Shown here: positions 58,659 through 64,000 of the stretch, piece by piece
Position numbering within the stretch: the first letter of the stretch is position 1
Layout: every line of letters starts with the position of its first letter
Assembly: GCF_035222275.1 (NCBI RefSeq)
Contig: NW_026946359.1
Location: 2,356,001 to 2,420,000 of the forward strand
Direction: 5' to 3'
DNA from: Podospora bellae-mahoneyi
Lineage: Eukaryota; Ascomycota; Sordariomycetes; Sordariales; Podosporaceae
DNA length: 64,000 nt
The notes under the pieces: generated by a model
Databases searched by the model: none
The model's input: only the letters and a program-made list of their open reading frames with translations
Told to the model about the DNA's origin: nothing
Made by a program: the position numbers and the translations under genes

Positions 58659-60794
58659 TTAATGCTCAAGCAGACGCAAGCTACCCTGGACGACAACGTT
58701 CTCGAGGATGGATCCTGGGGGAATGTCGATGGTCTGACCCTCTGTCGCCACAATGATGACGGTACCCTTGAGGACGACACCGCGGCCAAGGTTGACCGCA
58801 CCGGTGATGGTGAGGTGGTCAAGCTCAATGATCTTGGGGATGCTGGGGATGCGCTTCTGGAAGTCGGACACCTTCTTGAAGTCACCACCAAGCTTGATCA
58901 GAGGAGCATCACCGAAGCGGGCTGTGCTCATCTGGAGCTGGCCGTGTTTGACGGTGTAGAGATCAGACTTGACAAGCATCAGATCAGAGCAAGTCTTGAC
59001 GGGCAAGAAGCGGCGACGGGGAACGTTGACACCGTGGGCGTTCTTGAAGTGCTTGATGGCAGCACCAACAGCGGTCTCCAGCTGGAGAATGCTAATGTCC
59101 GACTCGCCCTTCTTATCACCGGGGATGGTCTTGCCGTTGGGAATGATCTCCATCTCGAGCTCGTTATTCTCGACGACGCGCTTGATGGCCTTGACGTTCA
59201 TCCAGATGTTGTTGGTGTTGAAGTACTTGAACTTCTTGATGGACTTGAACTCGTTGACATGCTCCTTGGGGACCTGGGCGATTTCGAGAAGGCGGACGCT
59301 GCCCTCGTAGTCAATGATGGTACCACCCTTGACATCGGCCTTGGTCTTGTTGGTCAACTCCATGATGTACTCGGCTTCGCTCTCAACCATGTGCTGGAGA
59401 ATGCGGAGATCAACAACGGCGCCGAGGTTGTCAGCGTTGGAAAGGAAGATGATCTCGATGCCACGGTCGATGAGCTGGTCAAGAACACCAGAGTTGTAGA
59501 GGGACTCGAAAACGTCACCGTGTCCGGGGGGATACCAGTCATGGAGAGCAGAGTCAAAGGACTTGGGGACTGGGAGGAGGGAGTCCTTGAAGATTCTGGG
59601 GTACCTCGACTGGTTAAAGGTAAGAATGTCGACGTTATGACCCTCATACTTCTTGATAATCGCCGCGGTATCATCGTGGGTGTTGAAAGAGTTCATGAGG
59701 AGAATGGGAACGTTGGAGCCGTAGCTGCGGTTGAGGTGCTCGACCTGGCGGACGGACATGTCAAGGAAAGACATGCCATCACGGACCTCGATGACCGACT
59801 TGGGACCAACGCAACCCATGGAGGTACCGAGACCACCGTTGAGCTTGAGAACAGCAAGCTTGTTGAGGAAGCCAACAGACTCGGAGTGGGCCAAGTCCTC
59901 GTAATCGACGACCTGGCCAGCAGCGGGAGGAGCAATGCGGTCCCACGAGCTATTCATTCCTGTCAGCCACATGATCTTTGTTCACCAATTCTGAGGAACA
60001 CATACACCTCGTTGCCCTTAGCCTTGTCATTGAGATAACGGCGGAACAAGGAGAAGAAGTTGTCCATCTCGGTCTCGAACAGCTTCTTCTCCTTGGGGTC
60101 CTTCACGGTCTCGGCGAGGTTGGTGAGAGCATTGCGCATCTGGGCAGCAGCAATGTTGGTCGAGGTGTTCTCGAAAGCCTGGTGGAAAATTGCGGGTTAG
60201 TCTGACGTCATTGAAGCCATTGTGCCAGTGCATGACAAAAAGAAACCCATTAATGCTGTTGTTGTCCCCTCGACGGACAGCCCCGGCCCCATATTGTCCA
60301 CAGCGGTATTCTCTCGGAGTTATTACGGATAGATTGTTCGTGCACAGCTTGTCCAACAGTTGGGATCCTGTCTTGGGAAGGGCCGGGAGATTGCGCCGTT
60401 GGAGCAGCTCCACCTTTCGAGTCGGACAACAAGGCAGTTCGGGAGACAGAGCGGGTGACCGGGCCGTGTTCTTTTTCGGTGATGATGTTGGTGAACCCGT
60501 GACAGGCGAATGATGCACGTCACAGAAGCAGTTGCTCGCTTGTGCCACGGGCTGGAGCAAGCCGTGGTCCTGCTCGGATCCTCCTTTGTTGGGGAGCGGC
60601 ACCGACTCTGCAGAACCCGTCCTCGCACTCGTCCAAGAGAACAACACACCAGCAGAAGGGATGGAAATAGGAGGTGTGCAAAAACTAACCATGTGGGAAC
60701 GAGTCTTGCCATGATGTCTCTTGGCAAACTCCTGCTCGTCGCCGTTGCCGGGCTTGAGGTGGGATGGGAGAGCGCTCTTAATCGCCTGTGCCAT
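58659..60794 (-). CDS. ugp1: UTP-glucose-1-phosphate uridylyltransferase (UDP-glucose pyrophosphorylase)
   Basis: Exons 60690-60794, 60006-60178 and 58659-59949 give 522 aa, the usual length. The enzyme makes UDP-glucose from UTP and glucose-1-phosphate for wall glucans, glycogen and trehalose. Family marks are HHGKTRSHM at the end of exon 1, [20 protein letters not shown], the nucleotide-binding loop [63 protein letters not shown], and a left-handed beta-helix end ([20 protein letters not shown]). The second intron is normal (56 nt, GTATGT donor, CTGAC branch site). The first is 511 nt (GTTAGT donor), about eight times the local norm. Codon bias is strong, which creates a long spurious open frame on the opposite strand. 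Confidence 0.96.
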
Positions 60795-63593
60795 TTTCGC
60801 CGTGTGATTGGTGAAGATGCTTTGGGCGGACTGGAAGAATGGGAGAGCTATGCTGGCGGTGAGAAGAGGAAAAGAGAAAAAAGTGGTTTGGTTGAAGAGG
60901 TGTTGGGAGGAAGTTCGATGACGATGGAGGGGGAAGTTACAGATGTAGTAGCTGTTGGGCAGGTGCTGTTTTACGAGATAAATTAGCCGGTTGACGTAAT
61001 AAAAGGAGTTGACAGGCCTTGAAATAGGAGCAGGATCAACCTGGATAGACCCTCTTTCCTGCAGTGGAACTGGCGAATTGCAAGCAATCACATGGAGGAA
61101 GGGGGTGGAAGCTCGAGATGAACAGATCCAGATGAGGGCGGGGGGCGGAAGAGGGGGAGGGGTTCCCAACATCCAGGTAGCTCCAACTTTCAAGTAACCT
61201 GGAAGACGTACCTGTAACTATTCTCAAGCTTGCAGCAGCTCCGACGGTTCACAGTGGTTTGAACCTTGAGGATGGACGGATGGAAAGAGAAGAAGGACGT
61301 GGAATGCAGAGCTCAAGAGGGTGCCCCTGAGTCTTGAAGGTTTTAATACCTGAGTAGCAGGTGGTGAGTTACGAATGTCGGCCAGGAGAAGCATTGGGCC
61401 ATAGCAGCTCAATCGGGCAAAAAGGTATTGTTAGTGCATCAGGTACCCCAACTGCCGCTCCTGTCAGACGAGGATCACTTCTGCGAGTGGCGTCACCACA
61501 GGCAGGGGCATCTTGATACCACAACTGACCACCCACCACCAGCTGAGCCTCGAGTTTTCCGCCAATTCTCACGGCACGGAACCCAATGGTAGGTGCAGGA
61601 GCTTTGCAGCTCTTCAACGTTGCTGCACTGTTTGATCCGTGTCACGGTGACATGTTGTCTGATTTCTGAAGCGCAACTCCCGCGCCGGAAATCGCGGGGT
61701 ACTAACTAGGCTTCGATACTTATGGAGCCAACCTATAGAATTGATGCCGTCACAGTAACCTGTTGCCTGGTCCTGCTGTTGACAGTTGCACAAAGAAATC
61801 AGAAGAACCATCCGGTGCTGAGATATCCTCCGATATATCAAGTCGCATGAACACGCCGCCTTCTCAAAACTGAAGTGCTGAACAAGCCTCGTCCTTCCAT
61901 CGACGAAGTCTGGATATGAATATTGGCCTGTGCCGCCTGGTACCCGATTCCTTAACAGCTGGGCCAAAACTACCCCTCTCCCACACGGTAGCATTTCCAG
62001 GAAGCCCCTGCTGGTTGCCATGGTGTCTGGCAAACCCGAGAACTAAAGCTTCAGCCCAACGGGAGCTAAAAACAGATGATGGGCTCGCTGTCATAACCCA
62101 AGTTCCACAGCCCATCAACCGGGAAATTTGATGCCGTCCCGATCAGGAGTCGAGGCGCCTCAGTTATTCGCCAGGCAAACGGCGAGCGGAATGCTGCTTG
62201 GAATTGTTTTATTGCCATGTCAATATCTCTCCTATCTGAAGGGCGTTTTTTTTTCCTTTTTTTTGTTGGTGGCGGGCTGTCGAGTAGATCCAGCCACTAT
62301 CACGAGCTGTCAGATATAAAACACCACCACAAGATATCAGACCTCCTTTCAGCTCCCCCAACTCGGCCCGTTATCGTCCAGAGCCCTTTCAGAGGGAGGG
62401 AATAAAGGCAACGTCGTATTTTCTGGAAAATATCGCATCTCGCCACGAAAATGACGGGCCAGTGTCCCTCGTTCCGAGCTCCACCAGGTTTTTATTGAGA
62501 ACGGTCGCTTCGTGAGTTGACGGCTTCCAGATGCAAGGCATCAAGAAAGGAGGTGCAAGGCTGCCCAGCTGCTACCCCCAGCACTGCCGCAAAATGAATG
62601 GGTCCTAGAACAGATGCATGGAATCTCGGAATCTCGCGATCGCGCTCCGCCGATGAAGAAAGGGACCCACGTGGGGAAAGGAGCCAAGTTGTTTTGTCTC
62701 TCCTTTTCGACGAAGCGTGATATCGGTACCCGAGACATTTTCGTCAGTTCCTTGAGTGAGGGACATGACGAAAGTCATTACCACTTTTCGGTTGCCGTGT
62801 ATCGTTATCTCTCTCAGTCATGCCGATCCGGTCAATATATCTTTTGCAATATGCAGAGGAAAAGCGAACAAGAAACAAACAGCAACCCGCCACGAAGCAA
62901 ACGGCCGACGGGGTCCCCTCGCTTCGATGTCCCCTAGCCTCCAATGCTCCGGCCCAGTCCAGAGTGATCCAAGATCTTGGGACTATCGGACAGTGTCCAA
63001 TCTGATGGGAACGTGCAGCTATTTGTGGTCTGCACTAGGCCGAGAAAACAATAGCCCCAAGCCGTAGATTTTTCTGGGAGCACCAGGGGGCTAAGACAGG
63101 TCTCGGTCCGGCCCCCTCGCTGTCTCTCGGTACAAGGTCCGGGATTGCCAAGCATGAAATGTCGGCCCCACTCGGCCGGAGATTCGCCGTCCACCCACTC
63201 TGCTCCGGGGTGTGAGCCCACTGGACTCCGCTCTTTCAGCTTCCGTTGTGATGCGCCTGCCCTTTGCGATTGTCCCTGATCAGCCCATGCAAGCCACCCA
63301 GGCTGCAAGCCTCACGACGGACTTTCTTCAGCTGTCTGCATTCCTTCCAGGTTGTTGGGCCTCCCTACGGTATGTGGGGCACTGTAGGCCCAACGAATAT
63401 CAGCAAGCCACTGCCGTCTGCATTCGAACTCGAGTCTATCGTTCGGGACCGACGACGATCAAGTCACTTCTGACAACCTCAAACATCGAGCCAATCGTAT
63501 CTCACCTCTCTTCTGCACCCACCTTGTCTCACTTCTCTCTTCTTCAACCTGTCGTCTCTTGCGTGTAAAACACTCCCCCCACCCCCACGAACC
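60795..63593. other. Divergent intergenic region ugp1/gig1
   Basis: The 2.8 kb between the two start codons has no recognisable gene. The 300 bases next to ugp1 contain A/G-rich sequence on the plus strand (pyrimidine-rich in the sense of ugp1), as expected for its leader. The last 100 bases before 63594 are C/T-rich. Confidence 0.55.
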
Positions 63594-64000
63594 ATGGGCA
63601 GCACATCTGATGATCCCCCAATGGCATCCACCACCAACACCACCAACGGCGATGCTACCACCTCTTCCCCCAATGTCACCAACTCCTCAGAAAAACAATC
63701 CCGCAAAGATGAAGAAGACATCCCCTACTGGAACGTAAACGTCCCCCCCCACCTCCGCACCCAAGCCTGCCCCTCCTACCTCCTCAACCTCAACCCAAAA
63801 GACCTCTCCATAATCTCCACCCCCGACTCCCACTACGAAATCGAATCCTGGCCCACGGTCCTCTCCAAGATCCGGTCGTACCGCCCCGACCTCTTCCAGC
63901 GCATCCCCTCGGACCTCCGCCGCTACCACGAGTTTTGTTATAATATCAAGCAGCAGTACGGCTCCGTCATGAACTTTATCCTCTCGCAGCGTCTCGGTTG
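63594..64000 (+). CDS. Gig1/DUF3605 family protein (5' part only)
   Basis: From ATG 63594 (CGAACCATGG context) the frame is open to the window edge, 135 codons. After a 45-residue Thr/Asn/Ser-rich N-terminus it shows the DUF3605 pattern: DIPYWNVNVPPHLRTQACPS, LSIISTPDSHYEIESWPTV, FQRIPSDLRRYHEFCYNIKQ and YGSVMNFILSQRLGW. Members include the N-acetylglucosamine-induced protein Gig1 of Candida; the biochemical activity is not known. No intron is needed in the visible part. Pyrimidine-ending codons dominate. Confidence 0.87.
   Translation, partial: MGSTSDDPPMASTTNTTNGDATTSSPNVTNSSEKQSRKDEEDIPYWNVNVPPHLRTQACPSYLLNLNPKDLSIISTPDSHYEIESWPTVLSKIRSYRPDLFQRIPSDLRRYHEFCYNIKQQYGSVMNFILSQRLG

Noticed and set aside
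58662-60038. 458-codon open frame on the plus strand opposite ugp1
   Set aside because: It mirrors the strongly biased ugp1 codons, has an Asp/Leu/Val composition typical of antisense frames and no recognisable domain.
61614-62033. 139-codon minus-strand frame between ugp1 and the Gig1 gene
   Set aside because: No recognisable family, mixed composition and no splice support.

Overview
The window is a stretch of filamentous ascomycete nuclear DNA, most likely from a Sordariomycete close to Sordariales. The evidence is the gene content (Nik1-type group III histidine kinase with six HAMP units, Flc-family TRP-like protein, Fmp42-type MFS carrier, Gig1/DUF3605 protein), introns of 50-75 nt with GTATGT/GTAAGT donors and CTAAC/CTGAC-like branch sites, and intergenic DNA rich in homopolymer runs. 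Nineteen protein-coding genes (two cut by the window edges) and one tRNA gene are supported, plus one weak coding candidate and two decayed loci. Exon joins below were chosen by hand and checked for frame continuity.

Layout. 1-5.3 kb: start of the CCAAT-factor subunit gene hap3 (-), prefoldin 2 (-) divergent from the CMC2 assembly factor (+), a TMEM14-type membrane protein (-), and an intron-bearing tRNA-Arg(ACG). 6.2-10.5 kb: the osmosensing hybrid histidine kinase nik1 (-). 10.5-16.7 kb: no intact gene, with a decayed multi-spanning membrane protein gene. 16.7-20.1 kb: tRNA dihydrouridine synthase Dus2 (+) convergent with the PP2A methylesterase Ppe1 (-). 22.3-28.8 kb: Flc-type protein (+) and a SAM+HMG-box nuclear protein (-). 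31.7-33.0 kb: weak candidate gene. 33.9-42.8 kb: condensin subunit Brn1/CAP-H (-), a CCX-type cation/calcium exchanger (+) and phosphomannomutase (+). 43.1-47.0 kb: a WW-domain PhoD-like phosphatase (-). 47-50.6 kb: sparse, with coding relics. 50.6-57.5 kb: Fmp42-type transporter (+), Hos2-type histone deacetylase (-), ING/PHD protein (+). 58.7-60.8 kb: UDP-glucose pyrophosphorylase (-). Right edge: start of a Gig1/DUF3605 gene (+).

Most loci are single-copy housekeeping genes arranged as divergent or convergent pairs, not an accessory cluster. Some neighbours share themes: CCAAT-factor and respiratory assembly genes at the left end, two sugar-nucleotide supply enzymes (phosphomannomutase and UDP-glucose pyrophosphorylase, about 16 kb apart), and a histone deacetylase divergent from an ING reader. 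I found no CRISPR array, recognisable transposon or virus-like element, and no clear new multi-gene system. The unusual signals are mostly in gene structure: a GC-AG intron, an ATG-only coding exon, micro-exons, a possible two-start dual-targeting design in Dus2, and a decayed gene whose stops fit C-to-T change.
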